Source: Saprospiraceae bacterium (GTDB lineage Bacteria; Bacteroidota; Bacteroidia; Chitinophagales; Saprospiraceae). Taken from it: a stretch of DNA of 64,000 bases. The position numbers and the translations under genes are program-made. Every line of letters begins with the position of its first letter. Position 1 is the first letter of the stretch. Below are positions 7,813-15,859 of the stretch, piece after piece. The stretch is from positions 310,001-374,000 of the forward strand of contig JAHDFP010000002.1 of NCBI GenBank assembly GCA_020628095.1. The letters are read 5' to 3'. The notes under the pieces were generated by a model that saw nothing but the letters and a program-made list of their open reading frames with translations, ran no database searches and was not told the DNA's origin.

Positions 7813-9942
7813 ATGATATATCAAACTTTATTTAGTCTCGTCCCATTAAGTGGAATATTGAGCTGGCTCATTCCTATATTATTATTGTTGCTTACGGCAT
7901 GGTTAGCTTGGTGGGCCGGTAGTCGCTCTATGAAAGCAAGTTATGAAGAGGCCAAAGCCAACTGGACTAATGAGAGATCGAGATATGCGAACCTCAAAAA
8001 AGAGTATGACGCTGTCAATAGTAATTATAGCAGTGCCATGTCTCAGTATGATACAGAAAAAAATAGCTGGGCATCCAAATTTACTTCTTGGGAAACAGAG
8101 CGTACGGGGTTACTAGGTAAGCTCAAAGAATCACCGTCTGAGATAGAGATAGAAAAAGAAATAGAAGTCATCAAAGAGATCGAAGTAGAGAAAGAAATAG
8201 AAGTAGTCAAAGAGGTGGAAGTGATCAAAGAAGTAGAGGTCATCAAAGAGGTAGAAGTGATCAAGGAAGTGGAAAAGCCCGTGGAAGTAATAAAAGAGGT
8301 AGAGAAGATAGTAGAGAAGCCAGTGGAGGTCATCAAAGAGGTGGAAAAGATAGTGGAGAAGCCCGTGGAAGTCATCAAAGAAGTAGAGGTAGTCAAAGAG
8401 GTGGAAGTGATCAAAGAAGTAGAAAAGCCAGTAGAGGTAATAAAAGAGGTAGAGAAGATAGTGGAGAAACCTGTAGAGGTTATCAAAGAAATAGAGAAAA
8501 TAGTAGAGAAGCCAGTCGAAGTCGTGAAAGAGGTGGAAGTGATCAAGGAAGTAGAAAAGATAGTGGAGAAGCCGGTAGAAGTTATTAAGGAAATAGAGAT
8601 CGTTTCCGAAAAGATAGTAGAGAAGCCAGTAGAAGTCATCAAAGAGGTGGAGGTAATAAAAGAGGTGGAAGTCATTAAGGAAGTAGAGAAACCAGTGGAG
8701 GTTATCAAAGAGGTAGAGAAGATTGTAGAGAAACCAGTGGAAGTGATCAAGGAAGTGGAGAAAATAGTGGAGAAGCCAGTCGAGGTAATAAAAGAGGTGG
8801 AAGTCATCAAAGAGGTACAAGATGAGAAGGCACTGAATGATCTACGAGGCAAGTATGAGAAGCTGGAGTCTGACTGGAATCTTAAGTGGACAAACTGGCA
8901 AACGGAGAAGCAGCAGATGACCTCAGACTTAGAGTCCAAGGCAAAAGACGAGAAAGCATTGAATGATATGCGTGGCAAGTATGAGAAGTTGGAGTCGGAC
9001 TGGAATCTTAAGTGGACAAATTGGCAAACGGAGAAGAAGCAAATGACCTCAGACTTAGAGTCTAAGGCAAAAGACGAGAAAGCATTAAATGATTTGCGAG
9101 GGAAGTATGAAAAATCTGAGTCAGATTGGAATCTTAAGTGGACAAACTGGCAAACGGAGAAGAAGCAGATGACCTCAGACTTAGCGGCTAAAGCAAAAGA
9201 TGAGAAGGCATTGAATGATCTACGTGGTAAGTATGAGAAGTTAGAGTCAGATTGGAATCTTAAGTGGACTAATTGGCAAGCAGAAAAGAAACAAATGACA
9301 GCGGAGCTGAAAGCAAAGCCGAAAGAAGTGGAAGTTATCAAAGAAGTCGAAGTCATCAGAGAGGTAGAAGTCATCAAGGAGGTGCCAGTAGAAATTATCA
9401 AAGAAGTAGAGGTTACCAAGGGAGTGGATATGGAAGCTTTATTGGCGATGGTCTCTCAGGTCGATACAGTAGAAGTATCTCGAAAGACAACAGGTACTCA
9501 AAGGACAGTCAAGAGCGAAGAAGCAAAAATTGTATCTAAAACTACCAAAGCCGCCAAAGCTAAATCTAGCGCAAAAGCGACCAAGTCAACAACTAAAAAG
9601 AAAACTACCGCATCAGGTGCCAAGGCTAAATCAGCAGCCAAAACGACAACGAAGTCTACTACTAAAAAAGCCACGGCCTCTAAAGGATCAAAACGTGATG
9701 ACTTGACCAAAATAGAAGGTATAGGTCCTAAGATTCAAGGACTACTATATGCGGATGGAATCTATACATGGCAAGCTTTGTCTAAGACAAAAGTCTCTGT
9801 AATACAAGCTATTCTAGACAAGGCAGGACCAAGATATAAAATGCACAACCCAGGATCATGGCCAAAGCAATCTAAGCTTGCTGCCACTGGAAAATGGGAT
9901 GCACTAAAAGTCCTACAGGACGAACTGCAAGGAGGGAAGTGA
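7813..9942 (+). CDS. Membrane-anchored repeat coiled-coil protein with H1-like linker and C-terminal HhH domain
   Basis: A 709-residue protein built of clear modules. Residues 10-36 form one membrane segment. Residues 40-108 are a Trp-containing coiled coil. Residues about 110-336 are an extreme low-complexity stretch of variants of EVIKEVEKIVEKPV. Residues 337-504 are four 42-residue tandem repeats, each with three tryptophans (DWNLKWTNWQ). A short EVIKEVE stretch and the segment KEVEVTKGVDMEAL follow, then a Lys/Ala/Thr-rich histone H1-like linker (about 575-627). Residues 629-709 are a helix-hairpin-helix domain (KIEGIGPKI). The last three modules recur in the protein at 11149. A membrane-bound, nucleic-acid-facing tether is inferred; no function is established. 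Confidence 0.85.
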   Translation: MIYQTLFSLVPLSGILSWLIPILLLLLTAWLAWWAGSRSMKASYEEAKANWTNERSRYANLKKEYDAVNSNYSSAMSQYDTEKNSWASKFTSWETERTGLLGKLKESPSEIEIEKEIEVIKEIEVEKEIEVVKEVEVIKEVEVIKEVEVIKEVEKPVEVIKEVEKIVEKPVEVIKEVEKIVEKPVEVIKEVEVVKEVEVIKEVEKPVEVIKEVEKIVEKPVEVIKEIEKIVEKPVEVVKEVEVIKEVEKIVEKPVEVIKEIEIVSEKIVEKPVEVIKEVEVIKEVEVIKEVEKPVEVIKEVEKIVEKPVEVIKEVEKIVEKPVEVIKEVEVIKEVQDEKALNDLRGKYEKLESDWNLKWTNWQTEKQQMTSDLESKAKDEKALNDMRGKYEKLESDWNLKWTNWQTEKKQMTSDLESKAKDEKALNDLRGKYEKSESDWNLKWTNWQTEKKQMTSDLAAKAKDEKALNDLRGKYEKLESDWNLKWTNWQAEKKQMTAELKAKPKEVEVIKEVEVIREVEVIKEVPVEIIKEVEVTKGVDMEALLAMVSQVDTVEVSRKTTGTQRTVKSEEAKIVSKTTKAAKAKSSAKATKSTTKKKTTASGAKAKSAAKTTTKSTTKKATASKGSKRDDLTKIEGIGPKIQGLLYADGIYTWQALSKTKVSVIQAILDKAGPRYKMHNPGSWPKQSKLAATGKWDALKVLQDELQGGK
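8140..8820 (+). repeat. Low-complexity VE/KE coding repeat
   Basis: About 680 bp coding for alternating charged and aliphatic residues in units such as EVIKEVEKIVEKPV. Unit lengths vary between about 5 and 14 residues, and synonymous codons differ between copies (GTA/GTG, GAA/GAG), so copies are diverged at DNA level while the protein pattern is kept. This creates long false open frames on the opposite strand. Confidence 0.9.
8821..9324 (+). repeat. Four 126-bp tandem repeats (42 residues each)
   Basis: The units start at 8821, 8947, 9073 and 9199. Each begins DEKALND(L/M)RGKYEK and carries DWNLKWTNWQ(T/A)EK. The copies are nearly identical in protein and very similar in DNA, pointing to recent expansion. 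The fourth unit ends in a diverged KAKPK that leads back into the VE/KE pattern. Confidence 0.92.
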
Positions 9943-9988
9943 TAAATTTTAATTTATAAAGAAACTTATTCTTAAAAAAGGAAATTGA

Positions 9989-10975
9989 ATGCAGTATTCT
10001 AAAAAGCGATTGGTTAATAAAGCCATCCCCGATAATGATCCTAATGGGCTATTGGATGTTGTCAGAGTAGTCAGAGATTTAACAGTGAAGGATGTCTGTG
10101 TCCATGTTAATATTAGTCATCCTTACACGGGAGATGTAAGTGTAGAGCTTACAGCACCTAATGGGAAGAAAAAAGTTCTGCACTCTCCGTCTCGAGTGCC
10201 TGGTAAAGATTTGAAAAAGAAATTCCAAGGCGATTTATTGGATTTATTCAATGGGCAAAAATCCAAAGGCGAGTGGATACTAAAGGTGTCAGATAATGGC
10301 GCGAAGGATAGCGGCACATTGGAGGATTGGACATTGGATTTGACCTTGGCTAATTCTAAGAGGTCAGAAGTTTTTGTTGATGATAAAGAAACCTTGAGCA
10401 GTACTCAGGTATGTCATCAGGGTGGAAAGATATCATCCCTAAGTTGTAGTATGCACGTGGAGCATGGGCATATAGGAGACTTGCATTGCGAGTTATTCTG
10501 CCCGAGCGGAAAGTCAGTAGTATTGCACAATAAGACTGGAGGTGCATCACAGAATCTAAATAAGACCTACGGTGACGATATCTTGAAAGGTCTGCATGGA
10601 GAGTCTGCTAAAGGTAAGTGGAGCTTAAAAATCAAAGATACCCTCAAAGGGGATGCAGGAAGATTGGTCTCTTGGAAGCTTAATATAAAGACACAATCGA
10701 AAAGTGCCGCAGCATCATCTGATCAAAAAGATGACTTAACCAAGATAGAAGGCATAGGTCCAAAAATCAAAGAACTTCTGTATAATGCTGGTATTTATTC
10801 TTTCAGGTCATTATCTCAGACGGAAGTATCTAAGATTAAAACTATTCTAGATAAAGAAGGTCCTCGATATCAGATGCATGACCCTGGCTCTTGGCCGAGG
10901 CAATCGTTGTTAGCGGCTGATGGAAAATGGAAGGAACTGGAAAAACTACAGGACGAATTAGACGGTGGAAAGTAG
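9989..10975 (+). CDS. Tandem P-domain protein with C-terminal HhH domain
   Basis: A 328-residue protein. Residues about 8-120 match the proprotein convertase P-domain (P/Homo B): IPDNDPNG, HPYTGDVSVELTAPNGK, then KGEWILKVSDNGAKDSGTL and WTLDL. A second, more diverged P-domain covers about 128-235 (HIGDLHCELFCPSGK, GKWSLKIKDTLKGDAGRL). Residues 248-328 are the 81-residue helix-hairpin-helix domain shared with the neighbouring genes. P-domains usually sit next to secreted proteases, but no protease domain and no signal peptide are present here, so the protein may stay in the cytoplasm. It is 46 bp after the coiled-coil gene and is followed by a strong terminator. Confidence 0.85.
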   Translation: MQYSKKRLVNKAIPDNDPNGLLDVVRVVRDLTVKDVCVHVNISHPYTGDVSVELTAPNGKKKVLHSPSRVPGKDLKKKFQGDLLDLFNGQKSKGEWILKVSDNGAKDSGTLEDWTLDLTLANSKRSEVFVDDKETLSSTQVCHQGGKISSLSCSMHVEHGHIGDLHCELFCPSGKSVVLHNKTGGASQNLNKTYGDDILKGLHGESAKGKWSLKIKDTLKGDAGRLVSWKLNIKTQSKSAAASSDQKDDLTKIEGIGPKIKELLYNAGIYSFRSLSQTEVSKIKTILDKEGPRYQMHDPGSWPRQSLLAADGKWKELEKLQDELDGGK

Positions 10976-11000
10976 ATTCTTTACGTAAAAAGAATACATG

Positions 11001-11034
11001 AAGAGGGAATTATTCTACGTAATTCCCTCTTTTT
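11001..11034 (+). terminator. Rho-independent terminator after the P-domain gene
   Basis: A perfect 12-bp stem (AAGAGGGAATTA at 11001-11012 paired with 11020-11031), a 7-nt loop and a T-rich tail. It separates the P-domain gene from the H1-like gene, so the third HhH gene is transcribed on its own. Confidence 0.88.
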
Positions 11035-11073
11035 AATTTGTGGGTGTTTGTCATTATAATCAACAGAAATACT

Positions 11074-11108
11074 TTGAGATATTATTAATTTTTTTAATGT
11101 AATTTTGC
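11074..11108 (+). promoter_or_regulatory. Bacteroidota-type promoter of the H1-like gene
   Basis: TTG at 11074-11076 and an exact TAnnTTTGC -7 box (TAATTTTGC, 11100-11108), separated by 23 bp, within the usual 17-23 bp range. The start codon at 11149 lies about 40 bp downstream. Together with the terminator just upstream this marks an independent transcription unit. Confidence 0.7.
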
Positions 11109-11148
11109 GTTCAGAAAATTAAAAAATTTATTTATTCAATAAAGACTA

Positions 11149-12810
11149 ATGGCAACGACAAGAAAGAAGACCACAGCCAAAAAAACAACTGCAAAGAAAA
11201 CTGGTAGCGCTAAGAAAACAGCGGTAAAGAAAACAGCAAAAAAAGCGACCGCTAAAAAGTCAATAACGGCAAAGACGACAGCGAAAAAGACAACAGCTAA
11301 AAAAGCAGCAGTAAAGAAGGCAACGCCAGCTAAGAAGACGGTTGCAAAAAAGACTACAAGGAAGTCAACAGCGAAGAAAGCAACACCTGTAAAAAAGGCA
11401 ACAACCAGAAAGACGACAGCGAAGAAGACAACAGCTAAAAAAGCGGCAGTAAAAAAGGCAGCGCCTGCTAAGAAGACGGTTGCGAAAAAAACAACTACAA
11501 GGAAGTCAACAGCAAAGAAAGCAACGCCTGTAAAAAAGGCAACAACCAGAAAAACCACAGCTAAAAAAGCGACACCAGCTAAGAAGACGGTAGCGAAAAA
11601 GACAACAAGAAAGACGACAGCGAAAAAAACAACTCCTGTCAAAAAGACGACAACAAGGAAGACCACTAGAAAAGTGACTCCTGCAAAGAAGACCGCTGCA
11701 AAGACGACAAGAAAAGCGACAACTAGCAGAACTGCAACTAAAAAAGCGACTCCAGCAAAGAAAGCCACAACCAGAAAAACAACCGCTAAAAAAGCAACAA
11801 CAAAGAAAGCTGCACCTGCTAAGAAGGCAACAACTAGAAAGTCGACTACTAAAACTACTACTAAAAGGGCAAGTGCTTCTGCTAAGAAAACAACAGGCAG
11901 AAAAACGACAGCAAAAAAGACGACGACAAGAAAAACGGTAAAAAAAAAAGTAAGTAGTACGGCGGGTAAGATTATATCTCGTACTGAAAAAATTACGAGA
12001 GGCAAAATCAGACGTCAGCCTACTCGTGAGGTAATCAAAAAGGTCGAGGTTATCAAGGAAGTGCCTGTAGAAGTAATCAAGGAGATTACAATTATAAGAG
12101 AGGTAGAAGTACCTGTGGTAAAGACAGTGATCAAAGAAGTGCCAGTAATCAAAACCGTTGTAAAGGAAGTCCCAGTAGAGGTGATCAAAGAGGTAGAGGT
12201 TATCAGAGAGGTCGTAAAAGAAGTTCCAGTAGAAGTGATCAAAGAAGTAGAAGTGACTAAAGGAATAGATATGAAGGCTCTTCAAAAAATGGTACTTGGT
12301 CTCAAGACAGTCGAGGTATCTAAGAAAGTGGTAGGGGAGAAACGAACCAAAGGTGAAGGTAAGATAGTATCACGAAAGGAGGTAAAACCGACAGGAAGAA
12401 AAGCCACTAAGGTTGTCACTAAAGAAGCTAAGGAAGTCAAAACATCTTCTTCTAAAATGGAAGGTAAAGCGACAACGACAGCAAAACCTACTACTGCTAA
12501 AAAGGTTGTAACTAAAACAACGACAAAGAAGAGTAGTGGAAGTAAAGCGAGAGCTAAAAAAGGTGATGATCTTACCAAGATAGAAGGTATAGGACCAGCA
12601 ATCCAAAATCTACTTAATGAGGATAACATCTTTACTTTCAAGGAGTTATCTGAGACTAAGATATCTGTATTACAGGCCATCTTGACTAAAGGAGGACCTA
12701 AGTTCCAGATGCATACCCCTGGATCATGGCCTAAGCAGTCTAGCCTAGCGGCGGCTGGTAAGTGGGACGATCTGAAAAAATTACAGGACGTACTATCAGG
12801 AGGCAGATAA
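11149..12810 (+). CDS. Histone H1-like Lys/Ala/Thr-rich protein with EVIKEVE stretch and C-terminal HhH domain
   Basis: A 553-residue protein. Residues 1-270 are almost only Lys, Ala, Thr, Arg and Pro in repeats like KKATPAKKTVAKKTT, as in eukaryotic H1 tails and bacterial H1-like proteins (HctB, BpH1 type); this part should bind DNA without sequence preference. Residues about 293-370 are VE/KE units with many VPV variants (KEVPVEVIKEVEVI). The junction KEVEVTKGIDMKAL and a following VEVSKK segment are shared with the protein at 7813. A second basic linker leads to the HhH domain at 473-553. No signal peptide or membrane segment is present. A nucleoid-associated role is inferred. A terminator follows directly. 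Confidence 0.87.
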   Translation: MATTRKKTTAKKTTAKKTGSAKKTAVKKTAKKATAKKSITAKTTAKKTTAKKAAVKKATPAKKTVAKKTTRKSTAKKATPVKKATTRKTTAKKTTAKKAAVKKAAPAKKTVAKKTTTRKSTAKKATPVKKATTRKTTAKKATPAKKTVAKKTTRKTTAKKTTPVKKTTTRKTTRKVTPAKKTAAKTTRKATTSRTATKKATPAKKATTRKTTAKKATTKKAAPAKKATTRKSTTKTTTKRASASAKKTTGRKTTAKKTTTRKTVKKKVSSTAGKIISRTEKITRGKIRRQPTREVIKKVEVIKEVPVEVIKEITIIREVEVPVVKTVIKEVPVIKTVVKEVPVEVIKEVEVIREVVKEVPVEVIKEVEVTKGIDMKALQKMVLGLKTVEVSKKVVGEKRTKGEGKIVSRKEVKPTGRKATKVVTKEAKEVKTSSSKMEGKATTTAKPTTAKKVVTKTTTKKSSGSKARAKKGDDLTKIEGIGPAIQNLLNEDNIFTFKELSETKISVLQAILTKGGPKFQMHTPGSWPKQSSLAAAGKWDDLKKLQDVLSGGR

Positions 12811-12839
12811 GAATTTACTTTATTCTTATAGTTATAGAG

Positions 12840-12873
12840 AAAAGAGGAAACATGGAATGTTTCCTCTTTTTTT
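12840..12873 (+). terminator. Rho-independent terminator after the H1-like gene
   Basis: A perfect 14-bp stem (12840-12853 with 12857-12870; arms AAAAGAGGAAACAT and its complement), a 3-nt loop GGA, and a run of T continuing to 12873. Confidence 0.9.
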
Positions 12874-12977
12874 GTTGCGTTATATATGGATTATAGTTTT
12901 CGATAACCAAAAATTTGTAGGATTTGCTGAACTGCATAAGGCAGAAATCCATTTCATATAAGTATAAATTAAAAAGT

Positions 12978-13682
12978 ATGCATTTTATATCAAATATATT
13001 ATTCGCACTTATTCTGGTGGCTCAGTCGTGTAATACATCTAATAAAAGTCTCGCCACAATAGATGATAAGCCTGCTACCCAAACTAATAAAGAAACTTAT
13101 CCCTTAGCAGATTATATCCAGTCGAATAGTCTTGAGAATGCTAGTGTGGCGATATTTGCAGGTGGATGTTTTTGGTGTACCGAGGCGGTGTATGAGAGAA
13201 TAGAAGGTGTCACGGATGTGATAAGTGGTTATGCGGGAGGAGATCAGGATTATCCTTCTTACTATGAAGTAGGTGCAGGCAAGACAGGGCATGCCGAGGC
13301 CATTGCCATATTCTATGATACGACGGTTGTGGACTATAAGACTCTATTGGAAGTATTTTTTGTAGCCCACGATCCGACCACGCTTAACAGGCAAGGTCCA
13401 GATGTAGGTAGCGAATATCGCTCCGCGATATATTATAATTCTGATAAAGAAAGAGAGATCATCAATAATCTAATATCAGAAACTGATAACAAAAAACTAT
13501 ACGACGATCCTATCGTCACAGAAGTAGAGCCTTACCAAGAATTTTGGGTCGCTGAAGGATACCACCAAAACTACTACGAACTCAATCCTAATCATGGCTA
13601 TGTCGTACGCGTAAGTCGCCCTAAGGTAGAAAAGGTCAAAAAAGTCTTTCCTTCGTTAATAAAAAAGAAGTACAGGTCCTAA
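12978..13682 (+). CDS. msrA: Peptide-methionine (S)-S-oxide reductase MsrA, exported lipoprotein form
   Basis: A 234-residue MsrA. The active-site motif GCFWCTE has the catalytic Cys64 and Cys67. Other MsrA blocks are present: GYAGGDQDYPSYYEV, GHAEAI, FFVAHDPTTLNRQGPDVGSEYRS and the C-terminal YHQNYYELNP. It reduces methionine-S-sulfoxide in proteins. The start at 12978 places a signal directly at the N-terminus with a possible lipid-modified Cys18 (AQSC, a weak lipobox), so it probably protects envelope proteins. A start at 12924 is possible but would add 18 polar residues before the signal. Confidence 0.93.
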   Translation: MHFISNILFALILVAQSCNTSNKSLATIDDKPATQTNKETYPLADYIQSNSLENASVAIFAGGCFWCTEAVYERIEGVTDVISGYAGGDQDYPSYYEVGAGKTGHAEAIAIFYDTTVVDYKTLLEVFFVAHDPTTLNRQGPDVGSEYRSAIYYNSDKEREIINNLISETDNKKLYDDPIVTEVEPYQEFWVAEGYHQNYYELNPNHGYVVRVSRPKVEKVKKVFPSLIKKKYRS

Positions 13683-13701
13683 GACTAAAATGTTACTTAT
13701 T

Positions 13702-15378
13702 TCAGGAAGAAATCAAACTTTTAAATCTTGGCCTCTTTGGCTTTAGTTCACCGAGCTCTTCTTTTTTCTTGGCTTCGTAGGCACTAAAGTTACCCTCGAA
13801 GAATCTCACCTTGGCTTCATCCTCGAATGCGAGAATATGCGTGGCTAATCTATCTATAAACCATCGGTCATGCGATATGACCATAACGCATCCAGCAAAA
13901 TTATCAATTGCTTCTTCTAAGGCTCTGAGTGTATTGACGTCGATATCATTAGTGGGTTCGTCTAAGAGCAATACATTGCCTCCTTCTCTCAGAGTGATAG
14001 CCAGATGTATTCTGTTTCTTTCGCCACCAGATAAGACCTCCAGCTTTTTTTGTTGGTCTGACCCAGCAAAATTGAATTTACTAATGTATGCTCTGGCGTT
14101 AATTTCTTTATTACCTATGGTTATAATTTCATTACCGCCACTGACTATTTCGTAGACTGTTTTATCTGGAAGGAGGTCTTTGTGAGATTGGTCTACATAG
14201 CTGAGGTGGACGGTAGAGCCTATATTAATATCGCCCTTGTCAGGTTTTTCTTCTCCCATAATCATACGGAAGAGTGTTGATTTTCCGACGCCGTTAGCAC
14301 CGATTATACCGACGATTGCGTTCTTTGGTACAGAAAGACTGAGGTCTTCTATCAGTATTCTATCATCATAGGACTTAGAGATATTATTCAGTTCTATTAC
14401 CTGATCTCCTAGTCGTGGACCAGGTGGTATATAGAGCTCTAGTTTTTGTTCTTTTTCTTTGGCCTCTTCGCTAGCTAATTTTTCATATGCATTCAATCTG
14501 GCTTTCCCTTTAGCCTGTTTAGCCTTTTGGGCTAATCGTGTCCATTCCAGTTCTCTCTTCAGTGCCTTTTGCCTTCTTGTCTCTTGTTTTTCCTCCTGAG
14601 CAAGGCGGTTAGATTTTTGCTCCAGCCAGGAGCTATAATTACCCTCCCACGGTATGCCTTCACCTCTATCCAGCTCTAATATCCACCCCGCCACATTATC
14701 AAGAAAATATCTATCGTGCGTTACTGCTATAACTGTACCTGGAAAACTCGCTAAGAACTGCTCCAGCCAATGCACAGATTCCGCATCTAAATGGTTAGTA
14801 GGCTCATCAAGTAGCAGTATGTCTGGCTTAGACAAAAGCAGTCTGCATAGAGCAACCCGCCGACGCTCACCTCCTGATAAGACCGAGACCTTCTGATCAT
14901 CTGGTGGCAATCTAAGAGAGTCCATCGCGACCTCCAAAGTATGGTCCAGTTCCCATGCGTTGTGCAGATCCATTTTTTCAGCGAGTTCTCCCTGCCTCTC
15001 AAGTAGTTTATTCATTTCGTCATCGGACATGGGTTCAGCGAATTTTTCATTGACTGCATTGTATTCCTTGACGACATCGACGACTTCTTGCATTCCTTCT
15101 TCGACAACTTCTCTGACCGTTTTGCTCTCATCCAGTTGAGGTTCTTGTCTGAGGTATCCTATTTTATACTCTTTATCAAAATGAACCTTCCCCTCGTAAT
15201 TATCATCTATACCAGCAATGATCTTGAGAAGGCTTGACTTACCAGATCCGTTCAGACCGATAACACCGATTTTGGCACCATAAAAGAAGGATAACCATAT
15301 ATTATTAAGTACTTTTTTCTTAGGTGGATAAGTCTTGGAGACTCCTTCCATTGCAAAAATGACTTTGTTGTCTGACAT
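13702..15378 (-). CDS. ettA: Energy-dependent translational throttle protein EttA (ABC-F ATPase)
   Basis: A 558-residue ABC-F protein with two ATPase domains and no membrane part. Domain 1 has Walker A GLNGSGKS (41-48), signature LSGGERRR and Walker B LLLDEPTNHLD; domain 2 has GANGVGKS, LSGGERNR and LLLDEPTNDID. The inter-domain linker is rich in Lys/Arg/Glu and followed by PPGPRLGDQVIE, a hallmark of EttA rather than Uup or resistance ABC-Fs. Length agrees with E. coli EttA (about 555). It binds the ribosomal E site and gates entry into elongation according to ATP/ADP ratio. It converges with msrA. Confidence 0.95.
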   Translation of the reverse strand: MSDNKVIFAMEGVSKTYPPKKKVLNNIWLSFFYGAKIGVIGLNGSGKSSLLKIIAGIDDNYEGKVHFDKEYKIGYLRQEPQLDESKTVREVVEEGMQEVVDVVKEYNAVNEKFAEPMSDDEMNKLLERQGELAEKMDLHNAWELDHTLEVAMDSLRLPPDDQKVSVLSGGERRRVALCRLLLSKPDILLLDEPTNHLDAESVHWLEQFLASFPGTVIAVTHDRYFLDNVAGWILELDRGEGIPWEGNYSSWLEQKSNRLAQEEKQETRRQKALKRELEWTRLAQKAKQAKGKARLNAYEKLASEEAKEKEQKLELYIPPGPRLGDQVIELNNISKSYDDRILIEDLSLSVPKNAIVGIIGANGVGKSTLFRMIMGEEKPDKGDINIGSTVHLSYVDQSHKDLLPDKTVYEIVSGGNEIITIGNKEINARAYISKFNFAGSDQQKKLEVLSGGERNRIHLAITLREGGNVLLLDEPTNDIDVNTLRALEEAIDNFAGCVMVISHDRWFIDRLATHILAFEDEAKVRFFEGNFSAYEAKKKEELGELKPKRPRFKSLISS

Positions 15379-15512
15379 GTCGTTTTGTATTTTGGATGTG
15401 CAAATATTCTAATATTAGATCATATTAATAGCATAACAGGGCATCCAAATAGGATGGAAACTAAAGGAACTTAGTTGATTATAAAGCGTTGTAAATATTA
15501 AATTACTTGACT

Positions 15513-15716
15513 ATGGATGGATTAATCTTTTTTTCTGTCTCACAGATAAAAGTCATGACCGCGCTGCACATACTTGAGGAGGCGGGCATCAAAGCCTTTA
15601 AGGTGGACAAAATGGACTCAGCGCACGCTGGGGCATTCGGTAACATAGAGCTATATGTACCTAAAGAGAAGGAAGAAGAGGCACGCGTGATTTTGTTTGA
15701 TGCCGAGATACTCTAA
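15513..15716 (+). CDS. DUF2007-like small protein
   Basis: A 67-residue protein starting at the ATG at 15513; an in-frame TTG lies two codons upstream. It resembles the DUF2007 'putative signal transducing protein' family: a first strand, a helix ending HILEEAGIKAF, a glycine turn (GAFGNIELYVP) and a closing EEEEARVIL helix, giving a ferredoxin-like half fold. The family's function is not established. It stands alone between ettA (divergent) and the thioredoxin-fold gene. Confidence 0.7.
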   Translation: MDGLIFFSVSQIKVMTALHILEEAGIKAFKVDKMDSAHAGAFGNIELYVPKEKEEEARVILFDAEIL

Positions 15717-15859
15717 AGTAAAGGTGTAATTATCATATAATATTTATTTTTAATGTTATAACCTTAACAAGATTTTAGATATTTGCCTCTGATAATTATA
15801 AGATATTTGTTCTCAGAATAATTAATATGAAAAATTCCTGGATTATAAATCTCAATAAT

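Noticed and set aside
8140-9324. Possible CRISPR array or satellite repeat
   Set aside because: Repeats lie in one continuous reading frame, unit lengths are multiples of three, and there are no unique spacers.
8043-9419. Long open frames on the minus strand (458 and 229 codons) across the VE/KE repeats
   Set aside because: They are produced by the low-complexity coding repeats on the plus strand; the translations are Ser/Thr/Phe- or Tyr/Leu-rich strings without domains or a plausible start.
11136-12285. Long minus-strand frames opposite the H1-like gene (289 and 259 codons)
   Set aside because: They mirror the AAG/ACA/GCA codons of the Lys/Thr/Ala repeats and give only Val/Phe/Ala or Ser/Cys/Arg strings; the plus frame has the promoter, terminator and recognisable domains.
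13811-14896. Several plus-strand frames opposite ettA
   Set aside because: They are antisense shadows of a well-conserved ABC-F gene.
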